Of a stretch of DNA of 64,000 nt, positions 44,573 through 56,216 are shown in pieces (position 1 is the stretch's first letter; the number at the start of each line of letters is the position of its first letter). Below the pieces are notes generated by a model. It did no database searches. It was not told the origin of the DNA and worked only from the letters and a program-made list of their open reading frames with translations. Both the position numbers and the translations under genes were made by a program. The stretch comes from Morella rubra. Lineage: Eukaryota > Streptophyta > Magnoliopsida > Fagales > Myricaceae. The stretch lies in assembly GCA_003952965.2 (NCBI GenBank), contig CM025855.1, positions 16,602,460 to 16,666,459 of the forward strand, given 5' to 3'.

Positions 44573-47425
44573 CTAGCAACTGCGGGTATTTCGAGTACAT
44601 TTCACTTTCTAATTCCCATGATGGCTCCTCTAATATGTGGCTTTCCACAAAACCTTTACAAGTGAAATGGTCTTAGTCCTCAACAGTTGTTCCTTTCTAT
44701 CTACGATCCTTACTGGTTCTTTCACATATATAAGGTTCTCTCTAACCTACAACTGTTCATACTCTACGACATGGGTAGGGTTGGGTACGTACTTCCTCAG
44801 TAGTGATACATGGAACACATCGTGAACTCCCTCTAAGAAAGGGGGTAAAGCCAACCTGTATGCCACGGGTCCAATTCTAGTCTAAGATCTCAAAGGGTCC
44901 TATGAATCTGGGTTGGAGCTTTCCTTTCTTCCCAAAACGTGCTATACCCTTTGTCGGGGAGATCTTAAAAAATACCATACTCCCAACCTCAAATTCAAGC
45001 TCTCTCCTTCGGTTATTTACATAACTCTTTTGCCGACTCTGAGCTGTCCCAAGCCTCTTATTGATTATTTGGATCTTCTATCTTGTCTTCAAGACTATTT
45101 TTGGCCCTAACATTCTTCTTTCTCCTACTTTGTCCCAATATAGTGGTGTTCTATACTTCTGGCCATAAAATGCCTTATATGGTGTCATACCAATGCTTGC
45201 CTAGAAACTATTATTGTAGGCAAATTTTGCTAAAGACAAGTACTAAGCACAACTTCCCTTCAAATCCATATCACAGGCCCTTAGTATATCCTCCAAAATC
45301 TATATACTTTGTTCTAATTGTCCGTCTATCTGGAAGGAGATACTAAAATTCAACCGAGTACCCAATGATACCTTGAATCATTTCTAGAATCTTGAAGCGA
45401 ACCTTGGGTCCCTATTTGACACTATACTCTTGGGCACACCATGGAGCCTACTAATCTCTTGGAGATAATCTTAGCTAACTTTTCTAGGGTATACTTCACC
45501 CTAATGGGTAAAAAGTGTGCGAAATTTGTACATCAGTCGACGATCACCCATGTAGCATCATAACCAGCAATAGTTTGAGGTAACCCTACTACAAAATTCA
45601 TGGCTACCTCTTACCACTTCCTTTCAAGGATATCTAGTGGCCTTAATGTTCTTGTCGGCTTTTGGTGCTCTCCCTTCACCTTCTGATAGGTCAAACATCG
45701 AGCAACATATTATGCTATCACCCCTTTCATATTAGACCACCAAAAGGCCTCCTTAATATCTCGATACATCTTTGTGCCTCTTGGGTGAATCGTATAAGGC
45801 TTAGTGTGAGCCTCTGCTAAGATCAAGTCCTTGATCGTAGCATCATAACCCACAATAGTTTGAGGTAACCCTACTACTAAAATTCATGGCTACCTCTTAC
45901 CATGCATTTCAGGGATCTCTAGTGGCCTCCTGCAATTCCTTTTGGTGCTTTCGTGCTCTTACCTGACATAGGTCAAACATCGAGCAACATATTCTGCTAT
46001 TCCCCTAAGATCTCAAAGGGTCCCAGGTGCTATACACCAAAAGGCCTCCTTAATATCTTGTCTTCAAGACTACCCTAGTGCCTTCTTGGGTGATATCGCC
46101 TATATTATTGGCATAGTGTGAGCCTCTGTTCTAAGATCAAGTACCTTGATCCCTTTCCATACTATGGGCACAAAGCCTACTAATCTGTCTCTAACATATA
46201 CGTAACAATCTATCCTCATTAGCATCAAAAGTCAGGGTCTTCCTTTTTGGTGCTCAGATCTTCTGCTAATATCTCCTTCTCGTACATCTTAATCGTCTCC
46301 TCTGCTAAGATCAAGTCCTTGATTCCCTCTGTGGCACACAACTCTGTCTCGATGTAACAAACCATCCTTATCCAGTCAGGGTCTTCCTAATCAGGCTCCT
46401 CCAGTGTAGGTTGCAAGAGAGCCCTGCTATTGAGACAAACTGATAAGCACACGACCTTTCCATGTCTCTCATGATTCCTAGGCACCACTTCCATTGAACT
46501 TGTCTCTGCCGACTTCCTACTCAGTGCGTTTGCCACCACATTGGTTTTTACGGGTGGTAGTTAATTGTGTAGTCATAATCCTTAATCAGCTCCAACCCTC
46601 GTCGTTGCCTCATATTTAGTTCTTTCTGGGCGTTAAAATATTTGTGACTCTTATGATCCGTGAATATCTTGAATTTAATCCCACAAGTAATGTTTCTATA
46701 TTTTCAGCGCATATACTACTGCAGCTAGCTCTAAGTCATGTGAGGGGTAATTCATCTCATGAGGCCTTACCTGCTTAGACGCATAGGCTATGACCCTCTT
46801 GTCTTGTATCAGAACACAGCCTAAACCCTGCCTCGAGGCATCACTGTAAATTTCTTCCTCTCCATGCTCTGAGGGTAATGCTATATTGGGGCAGTAACTA
46901 GGTTGGCCTTTAACTCTTGGAAACTCCGCTCACACTCATCTGTCCAACCAAATTTGACATTTTTCTTTGTTAAAGTAGTCAAAGGCAAGACTAACTTTGA
47001 AAATCCCTCAACAAACCTTTGATAGCACCTTGCTAAACCCAAAAAAATTCTTACTTCCTTAACATTTGTAGGCCATGGCCACTTGGATACAACATCTACC
47101 TTCCCCGGATCCACGGTAATCCTTTCACCGGACACCACATGGCCCAAAAATCACACTTACTCCAACTAGAACTCTCACTTGAAGAATTTGGCAAACAATT
47201 TCTTCTACCTAAGAATTTGTAAAATAGTCCTTAGATGCTTCTAATGCTCCTTATTCCATGAATAAATCAATATCATCAATAAGGACAACCACAAATTTGT
47301 CTAGAAACTCCCGACACTCTATTCATCAAATCAATAATTGCAGCTGGAGCATAGGTAGTCCAAACAGCATCACCAAAAATTTGTAGATCTCAAGAAAGTT
47401 AATGCTACACCTGCCAAGACAAAAA
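44573..47425 (-). pseudogene. Ty3/gypsy chromovirus (Tekay-like) pol, degraded
   Basis: Reading down the minus strand: a reverse transcriptase remnant (47425-47150, with VVVLIDDIDLF-like text), the connection block (47147-46881: VSGERITVDPGKVDVV, FLGLARCYQRFVEGFSK), RNase H (46860-46520: [40 protein letters not shown]), a rearranged integrase (46440-45000) and a chromodomain at the C-terminus (44880-44573: GVHDVFHVSLLRKY, PVRIVDRKEQLLR, then WELES in another frame). The order RT-RNase H-integrase-chromodomain identifies a chromovirus. Multiple stops and shifts are present. The element is cut at its RT side by the SIRE-like LTR at 47431. Confidence 0.82.
45540..46330 (-). repeat. Imperfect, mosaic tandem duplication in gypsy integrase
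   Basis: The block 45540-45838 (gcatcataaccagcaatagt ... gatcaagtccttgat) is repeated at about 45839-46150 with many changes. The second copy contains pieces found elsewhere in the same pol: taagatctcaaagggtcc (46006-46023, identical to 44883-44900) and tcttgtcttcaagacta (46056-46072, identical to 45081-45097). A third partial copy of the cctctgctaagatcaagtcc segment is at 46301-46320. Confidence 0.75.
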
Positions 47426-47430
47426 CTTTC

Positions 47431-49013
47431 CGTGAGTCTAAATAACAACCCAAGAGCGGGGGTGAATTGGGTTTATCAAAAACTTATCTCTTTTTCAATA
47501 AAAACGCAGATCTAAAAACTAACCCTCTTTTAACAATTAAAAATCTTGATCTGAATGTGTTTAATGCTATGCTAAATATAAGTAATAAATGATAAAACAT
47601 AAATCTCCACAAGTATGAATATGTACTGAAAAATAAGAGAGATAGAGTTAGAGAGACGACACCGCAATTTTAGGTGGTTCGGCCAACACTTGCCTACGTC
47701 CACCCCCAAGGCTATTGACTTTTGGGCTTCCTTCACTATTCTCTAAATAGCAAATACACCTTAGCTTCCGGGGTGCTAAGAACCTTTACAAAGCGTTCGA
47801 GCGTATAACTTTTTTAGCACACAATTTTTCCTCAAAACAAATCCAAAACCCAAGGGATTTCTTCTACTCTCACAAGTAGGACAAGTGTTTACCCAACACT
47901 CAAGTATTTTCCAAACAATGGATACAAAGGAATAACAATGAATGGCTCTCTAAGCCGAATAAGCCAATGAAAAGCTCAAAACGTGTGGAATGTCTCTCTA
48001 AGCCGAATCAACAAGTGAAAAACTCAATAGAGTGCAAGAAGACAAGATTCTCAAAGGAAAGCTAACGTTTGGCAGGTGGGAGCACAAGCTTTCTTGGTAG
48101 ATGCGGTTTTCCCTCTTCTTCAAAGCACTTTCTCTCTCTAGAAGTTAGGGCAAAGAGTAATTGCAAGTGTGTTGACTCTTCTTCAAAAAATTTTCCTCTC
48201 TTTGAAGGCTAGGTCGTCAATGATGAGCAAGAGGACAAGATTTAACAATGAAAGCTTTGGTCTTGAAGGATTCAACAGAGAATTTATTTGGATTTGGCAA
48301 TTTTTCTCTTTAGATGATGCGATCTGCTCTTTCTCTCTCTATCTTGTTCTATAAATAGCCCTAAGATCTTCAACGGTCTTCAAGTAGCTTTATTGTATTG
48401 TTGGAGGGGTACCTAAGTCATTTTAGAGCATTTTGAATGAGTTGGCATCGCTCCAGAATTTTTGTAAAATCGTGGTATGTGTTGACACATGTCAGCATCT
48501 GTTGACACTTCAAAAATTGGTCTAAAATTTTGCTCTCGAGAGACAGTGCAATGTGTCGAAACTAGTCTTCAATGTGTCAACACATTAAAACTTAGTCTGG
48601 AAATGCTGTCTCGGGTGTTAGTGCAATGTGTCGACACTTGTCTTCAATGTGTTGACACATTAAAACTTTGTCTGGAAATGCTATCTTGGGTATCAGTGCA
48701 ATGTGTTGACACTTGTCTTCAATGTGTCGACACATTCAATGCTGGAGATAAAATTCAGTCTCTTGAAAGTGTCCAAACCATTCCACCACTTCTTTAAACA
48801 CCTATAAATGAAAAATTGATCTTATCAACTTGTGTAATGGTTTTCAAGTCCACTTCTAAATATTTTAGATAGAAAAATTTGATCTTTTGAAATATATCTT
48901 TTAGAAAAGTGGATTGACAATATAAAATCTAAATGTCTTCAAAGCACTTAGAATTTTTTTTGTGATCATCAAAATCAAATATGGATTGTTTGCAAAACAA
49001 CCTTGGGTTAACA
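47431..49013 (-). repeat. SIRE-like solo LTR (copy F1) with TSD ctttc
   Basis: This 1,583-bp LTR has perfect target duplications (ctttc at 47426-47430 and 49014-49018). On the minus strand it starts TGTTAACCCAAGG and ends TTAGACTCACG, so its terminal CA has mutated to CG. The whole unit is inserted into gypsy pol. Conserved blocks are GTGAATTGGGTTT (47461), TTTTAGGTGGTTCGGCC (47671) and CGTCCACCCCCAAGGC. No internal retrotransposon DNA is present, so it is a solo LTR made by recombination. It is about 300 bp longer than copy G because of expanded internal repeats. Confidence 0.9.
48528..48755. repeat. Three 75-bp tandem repeats with TGTGTCGACACA palindromes
   Basis: The string gtgcaatgtg recurs at exactly 48546, 48621 and 48696. 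Each unit holds two palindrome-like sites related to TGTGTCGACACA about 25 bp apart, plus a gtctggaaatgct spacer. Because 75 is a multiple of three, a frame stays open through it (48489-48797), but it encodes only repeats and lies inside an LTR, so it is not a gene. Confidence 0.9.
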
Positions 49014-49129
49014 CTTTCTTACTCGAATCTTGTCTTTGTTGTCATCATTGTGCTTTATACTTATTTATTTGGCTTAGAGAGCTTTTCTTTATTATATCCT
49101 TGTGCCCATTTTTTTACGAAACATTTGAG

Positions 49130-49514
49130 TCTTATGTGACACTTGGTCCTACTTGTGTGGATAGAAGAAATTCCTTAGGTAGTTGGGATTTGTGAAGAGA
49201 TTAAAACGTGAGCTTGTGAAACACTTTGTAATGGATACTTAGCACCTAGAAGCTAAGGTGCGTTTACTGTTTGAGAATAGTGGAGAAGCCAAGGAAGGTC
49301 AATAGCCTTGGGGTGGACGTAGGCAAGTCTTGGTCGAACCACCTAAAAATTCTAGGTGTCATCTCTCTAACCGTTGCTCTCCTTTATTTGTATTATATTA
49401 GTATTTGTGGGGCAATGCTGTCTTTTGATTATTTATCTTGACATATTGTCGAAAAAGTTTTAATTTTTTTTAAAACTCAATTTACCCCCTCTTGGGTTGT
49501 CACATAGACTCACA
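49130..49514 (+). repeat. Truncated SIRE-like LTR (copy F2)
   Basis: Opposite in orientation to its two neighbours. It matches the reverse complement of 49553-49910 in copy G block for block: tcctactt ... gggatttgtgaagag, gccttggggtggacgtaggc and gaaccacctaaaaattc, ending tagactcaca. The 5' two-thirds, with the palindrome repeats, is missing. No target duplication is visible. Confidence 0.75.
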
Positions 49515-49538
49515 TAAGTCCTTTATATATAAGTATTA

Positions 49539-50804
49539 TGTAAGTCTAAATAACAACCCAAGAGGGGGTTTGAATTGGGTTTTAATAAATTTTTAAAACT
49601 TTTTCAAGATAATTTGAGCAGTATAATAGTAAAGCATAGAACACAACAAGGAGATATGAGTGAGTAAAAAGAAGAGATAGAGTTAAAGAGATGACACCGT
49701 AATTTCAGGTGGTTCGGCCAACGCTTGCCTACGTCCATCCTCAAGGCTATTTACTTCCTTTGGCTTCCTTCATTATTCTTCAAATAGTAAATACGCCTTA
49801 GCTTTCGGGGTGCTAAGGAACCTTTACAAAACATTTTTCGAGCTCACGCTTTAACTCTCTTCACAAATCCCAAAACCTAAGGGATTTCTTCTACCCAACG
49901 AGTAGGACAAGTGTTTACCCAACACTCAAGTGTTTACAAAGGATGAGTAAAAAGGGAATATCAACGATTGGCTTTTGAAGCCGTATAAAGCAAGTGGAAA
50001 GTATATTGGTGCACAAGAGGACAAGATTCTATGTAGAAAGCTGAAGTTTGGCAGGGGAATCACAAAATTTCTTCGTATGAGAAGTCTTCTCTCTTCTTCA
50101 AGGCACTTTCTCTCTCTAGAAGTTAGGTCGAAAAGTAATTGCAAAGTGAATAGCACGATTGTTGTCTTTTTCTCTCTATCTCTTTCTATATATACTCTCT
50201 TTAACTTCAACGGTCTTCAAGTAGCTTTATTGTACCGTTGGAAGGGTTTAAAAGACTTTTTGGATCATTTTGAATAAGCTAACGACGTTCCAGGATTTTT
50301 GCAAAACCGTGGTATGTGTCGACACATGGTCAGCATGTGTTGACACTTCAAAAATTTGATCTGGATGTGTTCTCTCGGGAGACAGTGCAATGTGTCGACA
50401 CCATAACTTGGTCTGGAATAGGTATCTCGGGTGTCAGTGCAATGTGTCGACACCATTAGTCAATGTGTTGACACCGTGAAGCTTTGTTTGAAAATGTTGT
50501 CTCGGGTGCCAGTGCAATGTGTCGACACTATCAACACTTAAGAGAAAAATTACTTCTTTGACAGTGTCCAATCCATTTTAACATAATTTCAAGCACCTAC
50601 ATTATGAAAAATTGATCTCATCAACAAGTGTCATGGTGTGCAAGTCCACTTAGAAATATTTTAGAGAGATAACCTCAATATTTGAAATAAATCCTTTAGA
50701 AAAGTGGATTGACAATATAAAAGCCAAAAGTCTTCAAAAACTTAGAAAATTTGTTATCATCAAAATCAAATATGGATTGTTCACAAAACAACCTTGGGCT
50801 AACA
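49539..50804 (-). repeat. SIRE-like solo LTR (copy G) with TSD tatta
   Basis: This 1,266-bp LTR is flanked by perfect duplications (tatta at 49534-49538 and 50805-50809). On the minus strand it starts TGTTAGCCCAAGGTTG and ends TTAGACTTACA. It is of the same subfamily as F1. Four perfect GTCGAC cores are at 50318, 50394, 50446 and 50521, and gtgcaatgtg recurs at 50385, 50437 and 50512, giving spacings of 52 and 75. Confidence 0.92.
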
Positions 50805-51305
50805 TATTATATATAAATATAAGTATAACGTACTGTTATATAGTATGTATGTAAATGTAAATATTGTACGTTGGTAAATTTTATCTTTTATTTATTTTTA
50901 AGTCATTTTAGTAATTTATTCTTAAATAGTTTTCGTCTTTTGCTTTATAATGTTCTAACGCAAAGCTGTAGTCCGTTTGAACACTTTAATAAAGCCCAGT
51001 TGTTTAGAGTAATATGATTTAGTTCGAATTGTACACTAAATCGTTCAAATTGTGAATTTACACAAGAATGACGTTGTTAGCCAAACAACAACTATTCTTG
51101 CTTTATACTGAATGTTCCAATGAGTTCGAGTGGATTAGTGCAACCACATTGGAACGAATATCTCTAATGTAAAACAACATTATCTGCAATAGCAAAATGT
51201 TCGAACTGAATCACGTAGAGTTGGAACATATATTATTTTTTTTTAAATCATGTTAATTTCTTGTCAATTCTAAAATATTTCGTAATATAAGTTTTCAATA
51301 ATTTA
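50805..51305. other. AT-rich spacer
   Basis: No gene or element is recognised. Low-complexity A/T tracts dominate. It separates the SIRE-like LTR group from the second Angela-like element. Confidence 0.45.
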
Positions 51306-54300
51306 TGTAAGATTTGCAACAGAATTCTGGATCGTTGAAATCATGTAGCCCAAGCATTATGCCTCCTTCAAATCCACGTATACAATGCTCGAGAGAGAGA
51401 ATTCTAGAGAGAGTTTTTAAAGAGAGAACGAATCTTGTGAAAATGAGCCCCCTTTCTATTCAAATGAAGTCTGAGCTATTTATAATGACTTAATCAGAGC
51501 TTCTCCTGTGCTTTTGTGTGGGATCTTTAGGGATCTAAAATCTCAGTTGTAGGATCATCATGAAAAACTGTTTTTCATTTAACTCTCTTATATTCTGTAT
51601 TCCGACTTGGGCTTCTACAAAATGCGATCATGTCCATTAACATATCACAATTGACCCCTGAGATAGTGAGACAATCTGTAACTCCTTGGACTTTCAAATT
51701 ATTTCCCAAACAATTTCCCAAATAAATATATCATATATATCACTATCTGTAACTCATTGGACTTTCAAATTGTTTCCAAACAATTTCACAGATAAATATA
51801 ATCAATTATAAATTCACCAAAAAACTCTACCGGTGATTTCTTTTCAAGTTTAGCTATATAAAGATATATAATATACTGTCTTATAAAGAGACTGGTGGAT
51901 TCCTTGTTGAACATTTATACAAGCCCATGTATCATGTATAAGACCCAACCTTGTCTGGAATATTTGACCTAGAAATCTCATCATCAAATGACTCGATGAA
52001 AGCACAAGTACACAACAAACAAATCAACAATAAACCACAGTTCACGGATAAAACAAGTTTGTTTATAAGGTCAGGATATGAACCTTTAATTGTCCACACA
52101 AGTATTATCATATGAAGTCACAGTGCATGTACTCTTATAACTCGTTTGCTTTAAGGTCATACCTTAGTGATGGAGTCCTTTATCCTATTTAATAGAAGCA
52201 CAACAAGTGTAGTAATAATTGTATATAAGTATGTACCCCGGTCTAAAATAACTGTCAAGTGAAGAAGGAACCAAAAAGTCATTCTCCCGATGTAACGCCC
52301 CTCTTTATTTCTCACCTATTTGACATATATAAAAATTAGTATGATATGGCAATATGCTAGTTGGAGTTTTCTAGTCTAAATTATTTCTTTACTAAGCTTA
52401 CATTATTTTAATATACTTGCTTGCATATTTTTAATTCTCTTAATTTTTAATTAGGTGGTTGCATTTGTTTTCATATTATTTCTTATTGAACTTGATAATT
52501 GTTATTACTTCATTACTATTTACATTAGGGGATTTAATTTTACTAAAAAGTCTTTCCACATGTTACTTATCTTTAATTTTCTTTCTTGCTTCAATGTTCC
52601 TATTATTTAGCATGTTTAATGATCTGTGATTTACATTTAATTATTCTTTTTAGCTTATAGGTGATTATACATTGTTATTATGCCCTTGAATATTTTTCGT
52701 TCATCCTTATATATTATTATACCCTAGTCTAATTAATATTCATTAACTTGCATTAAATTTTTTAGCACCCCATGTGTTGGCCGAATGATGCATTAATGGG
52801 AACTGTTTTCCTTTTTGTTTTCTCTCTCATTCTTTCCCCTTTAGTTGACTGCTCCATGCATATCCATTGGCCCTCATTTTGTCTTTTGTGCATGCATTGA
52901 TACGTTGGAAGCATGGGCAGTTTGGTGGTTAATTTTTTGTGGGAAAAATGGATTTTGGCAATCACTATGATTGCCTAGGTTAGAGTTATGCAAACACATG
53001 GCAAAATATGCCTCTTAGCCGACGAAGGTGGCCATTTAGTGAGCTGCCTTCTTTTAGATATCAACCAGTTCATCATTAGCTATCATAGGCCTAGGGTGTG
53101 GAGTTACATGCTTTAACCAACGGTTTAGCTACCAAAAACCTTTGGTTAATGAGGGAAGCCTTGTTGTTATCAAAAAAGTGAGAGAGATAGAGAGATAAGG
53201 GAGAGTGGCATGAAACACTTAGTGACCGAATGAGAGAATAGAGAGAATTGCCATCTAACCGAAGGAGAAGGGAAGGGGAGAAACCAAAGGGGAATTAGAA
53301 GAAACCAAGAGATAAAGCGAGAGACTGAAGGAGAGAAAGAAGATCAGTCGAAGGAAAGGGGAGGAGAAAAAGAGAAAAAGGGGGAAAGAGGGTGAGGTGG
53401 TCAGCTTGCACTTTTTGTCCCCTTTAGCTTTTGTTTTCATCTTTTTTCTAACTTTTGTCATGTTTTTAGGTATTTTTTCCAAGGGAAAATCAGCACCACC
53501 GAAGCCATAGGAGGTAAGGGTGATAGAGACTTTTCATAAAATGGGAGTTGGAATGCTTTGGTGATGGTTAAGGGGGGTCACCTTTTTGGGGTAGAAAATA
53601 ATATTTTTGAGTGCTCTTGTGGATTTGGTGACATCCATGTGGGTAGATATTCACAAAATGGTGAAAAAGATTTTCTTGTAGTGTCATTTCATCTAAGTGC
53701 CGATTCTTGATACCTTGCAAATCCCCTTGATGTAGGTCTATTTGCATGTTGCTTTTTTTTTTTTTTTAAATGATCTTGCTTGGATTTTTGCATCTCACGA
53801 GTTGGAGGTTGCAAAAGTTTGTTAAGTGTGCCGAGGAAGAGAAAAGAGGGCATGGCAGTGCCCTAAGTGAATTTTCCCCTTGATGTTTTGTGGCCGAAAA
53901 TGACAACGCTTGAGATTTAATCTAAATGTGTGAGTTTTGTGATGATTTGGGAAAAGAAAAGCAAGGAAACATAAACTTTTGCATACCCTAAAGGGTACTG
54001 TCTATCCTTTTGATTTTATTTTGCTGTTACTCTCATGTTTTTAGGACTTGTGCTGAAATCAAAACAAAACAAATGCATGCAAAGGAGTTATTAAGCCATG
54101 ATGTACCCGTATACTTTAGAGAATTGTTTTTATAGAAATAGTTCGAATTTGACACCACATTTTTCAGAAATAAAGCTTAGTACTTATAGAACTTGCCTTA
54201 AAAATTTCTGCTAAATTGGATAAGTGGAAATGACCGAAATGCCCTTGGAAGCACTGGGGGCAGTTTTGGCATTTTAGAGAAAATTGGGGGTAAAAACATC

Positions 54301-56216
54301 CAAGTCTAAAATTTAGACCTACGGTTAGTATGAAATTAATTCAAGGGAATTAGGGTAGAAATTAGAGCCCATAACTAATTCACATGAGGCCCAAAACACA
54401 ATGCCAAATGTGAGAATAAAACCGGCCTTATAGGTTTAATAAGATAATAATCAATTATTTAAAAAATAGTTTATTACTTCCTAAATAAAAACTGTATAAT
54501 GTCATTATCATTAGGACATTAGTGACTAAATGAAGAATGAAACCTATGAGGTAAAGGCAGTAATTTAGATGTGTTAATTTTTAAGAGATAATCACTTAGA
54601 TAAATAATAAAATGTAAGCATAAGATTTTTGTCCAATAAATTGGAATTAGTACGTAATTAGTACGTACTAATATTTCTTTTCTCTTTTAATGTTCTAATG
54701 TTAACTGCATTTTTATATGTTATATGCATTTCATTAATCGTCATTGGTGAATTATTTATCGACGATGCATATGATAAGTCATACTGCATCATCATATCAT
54801 GGGTGTGGGAACACTGTTTGACCAAAACGAAACCTATACCCAGAGGTGGTTCTGAGATCGGGTAACGGTACCGTTTACATTGGGATAGTGCAAGCCACCA
54901 CTAAGAGGATAATGGTTGGTATCCCTAGGCAATGGTACAATGCTTGCCTAACTGGGTCTTGATGCCGGGACACGGGACAGTCCTGGAGGAGAGGCTGACA
55001 CACAACCCGGAATTTGGGGTTTAAACAGAGCGTAATAGGGATGCCTCTACTTGACCAGAAAAGAAAGAAAATAAAATGACCGGGAAACATATGCATCATT
55101 TCTGCATTGCATCGCTCATACCTCATTATTTTTTTGTTTATTATGAGAATTGCTTTATTGTTGATTATTCAACTGCAATGGTTACTTCTGTTTAATATCC
55201 TTGCATGTCATGTCCCCTTTCCCCCCTTACTGAGTTAGTAGGACTCACCTTTTTTTTGTCTTATATTTTATATGTGTCGTTGCCGACTTGGACCCGACAA
55301 ATGAAGACTTTTCTGAGCGAGTAGATTTTGGATATTGACCCCTACATCTTGGTTGTTAAGATACAAACCTATATGACAGATACACTAGAGGTATATGTGG
55401 GGTACGAGCCCATTGGTATTTCAAGGATCCACCTATGCCCCAACTTCCCCGTGTAGAGGACTTTGGGCTAGTCGATGTTGACTCAGCCCTCTTGCATTTA
55501 GGTCCTGCGGAGGGTACCGGAGAGACCGAGATTATCAACTTAACCTCCGATACCGAGCCGGAGGACGATTAGACCTCAATGGTAGTAGTTTCTTTTTGTA
55601 CTAGGGTGGGTTTCAGTTAGCTTGTGTTTCTAATAAAGTATCCTCACGGATGTTGTAGTACGGAAAGCTTTAGACAGTTTCCGCTTTTGTATCCATCCTC
55701 TATACTTTGTATTCCTCTTGAAGGATATTTTTGTAAAAGAGAAGCTCTGTGATCTTAGTGGGAACTGTGTTTTTATTTTTAAAAATTTTCTCTTATCTAA
55801 TTTCTTTCCTTATGTTATCTTTTCTTTTACTTCCTTTTCTTTAACTTCCAAAAATTCAAACTTTAAAGATTATCTCTTAATATCGCTTTTCCATTAAATT
55901 CCTGAAAAATCAACTTTTCTTTCCTTCATAAATCTTAGTCACAATACTATTTTAAATTAATCGTTTCCGCTAAGCTTTTTCAAAGCCAAACAATGGTATT
56001 TCATTGGATCGATTCGTGTCGTAATCCTCACTTGTGTGCATACCATCTCTTTAGGTGAGCCTAGGGGGCACATACTGGCACAGGGCGTGACACCTGCTTT
56101 TTGATTCATTAATTATTGGCATGACTTTTCTACAATTTCACTTACAATATAAATGTGTGACAACTTTTGTCACAACATTATTCCTAATAACTTGTTTTGA
56201 GGGCATATTTCCAACA
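51306..56216 (-). repeat. Angela-like LTR, interrupted (51306-52290 and 56093-56216)
   Basis: Without the insertion this LTR is about 1,109 bp. On the minus strand it begins TGTTGGAAATATGCCC at 56216, right after the purine tract aagtgggaga. It ends near 51306 (tgtaagatttgc, i.e. ...TCTTACA). The TATAAATA box is at 51484-51477, followed by the CT-rich stretch. The segment is interrupted after ctcccga at 52290. Confidence 0.85.
52291..56092. mobile_element. 3.8 kb solo LTR, probably Tekay/Del chromovirus
   Basis: The ends are inverted: TGTAACGCCCC at 52291 and GGGCGTGACA ending at 56092. Long LTRs with TGTAACGCCC...GGGCGTTACA ends are typical of Tekay-type gypsy elements, which have 3-4 kb LTRs. 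The block ccttactgagttagtaggactcacc (near 55225) and an aataaag signal at 55634 support an LTR on the plus strand. There are no gag or pol domains inside. The flanking Angela-like LTR continues on both sides, so this is a single insertion event, but I cannot find a convincing 5-bp duplication (cccga vs cctgc). Short purine-rich and minus-strand low-complexity frames inside are not genes. Confidence 0.75.

Noticed and set aside
48489-48797. 102-codon frame with repeated CVDT-type motifs
   Set aside because: It is the translation of 75-bp LTR repeats; the period is a multiple of three, so the frame stays open. Sister LTR G does not keep it.
53255-53482. Lys/Ser-rich minus-strand frame in the 3.8 kb LTR
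   Set aside because: Purine-rich low-complexity sequence inside a solo LTR; no domain.
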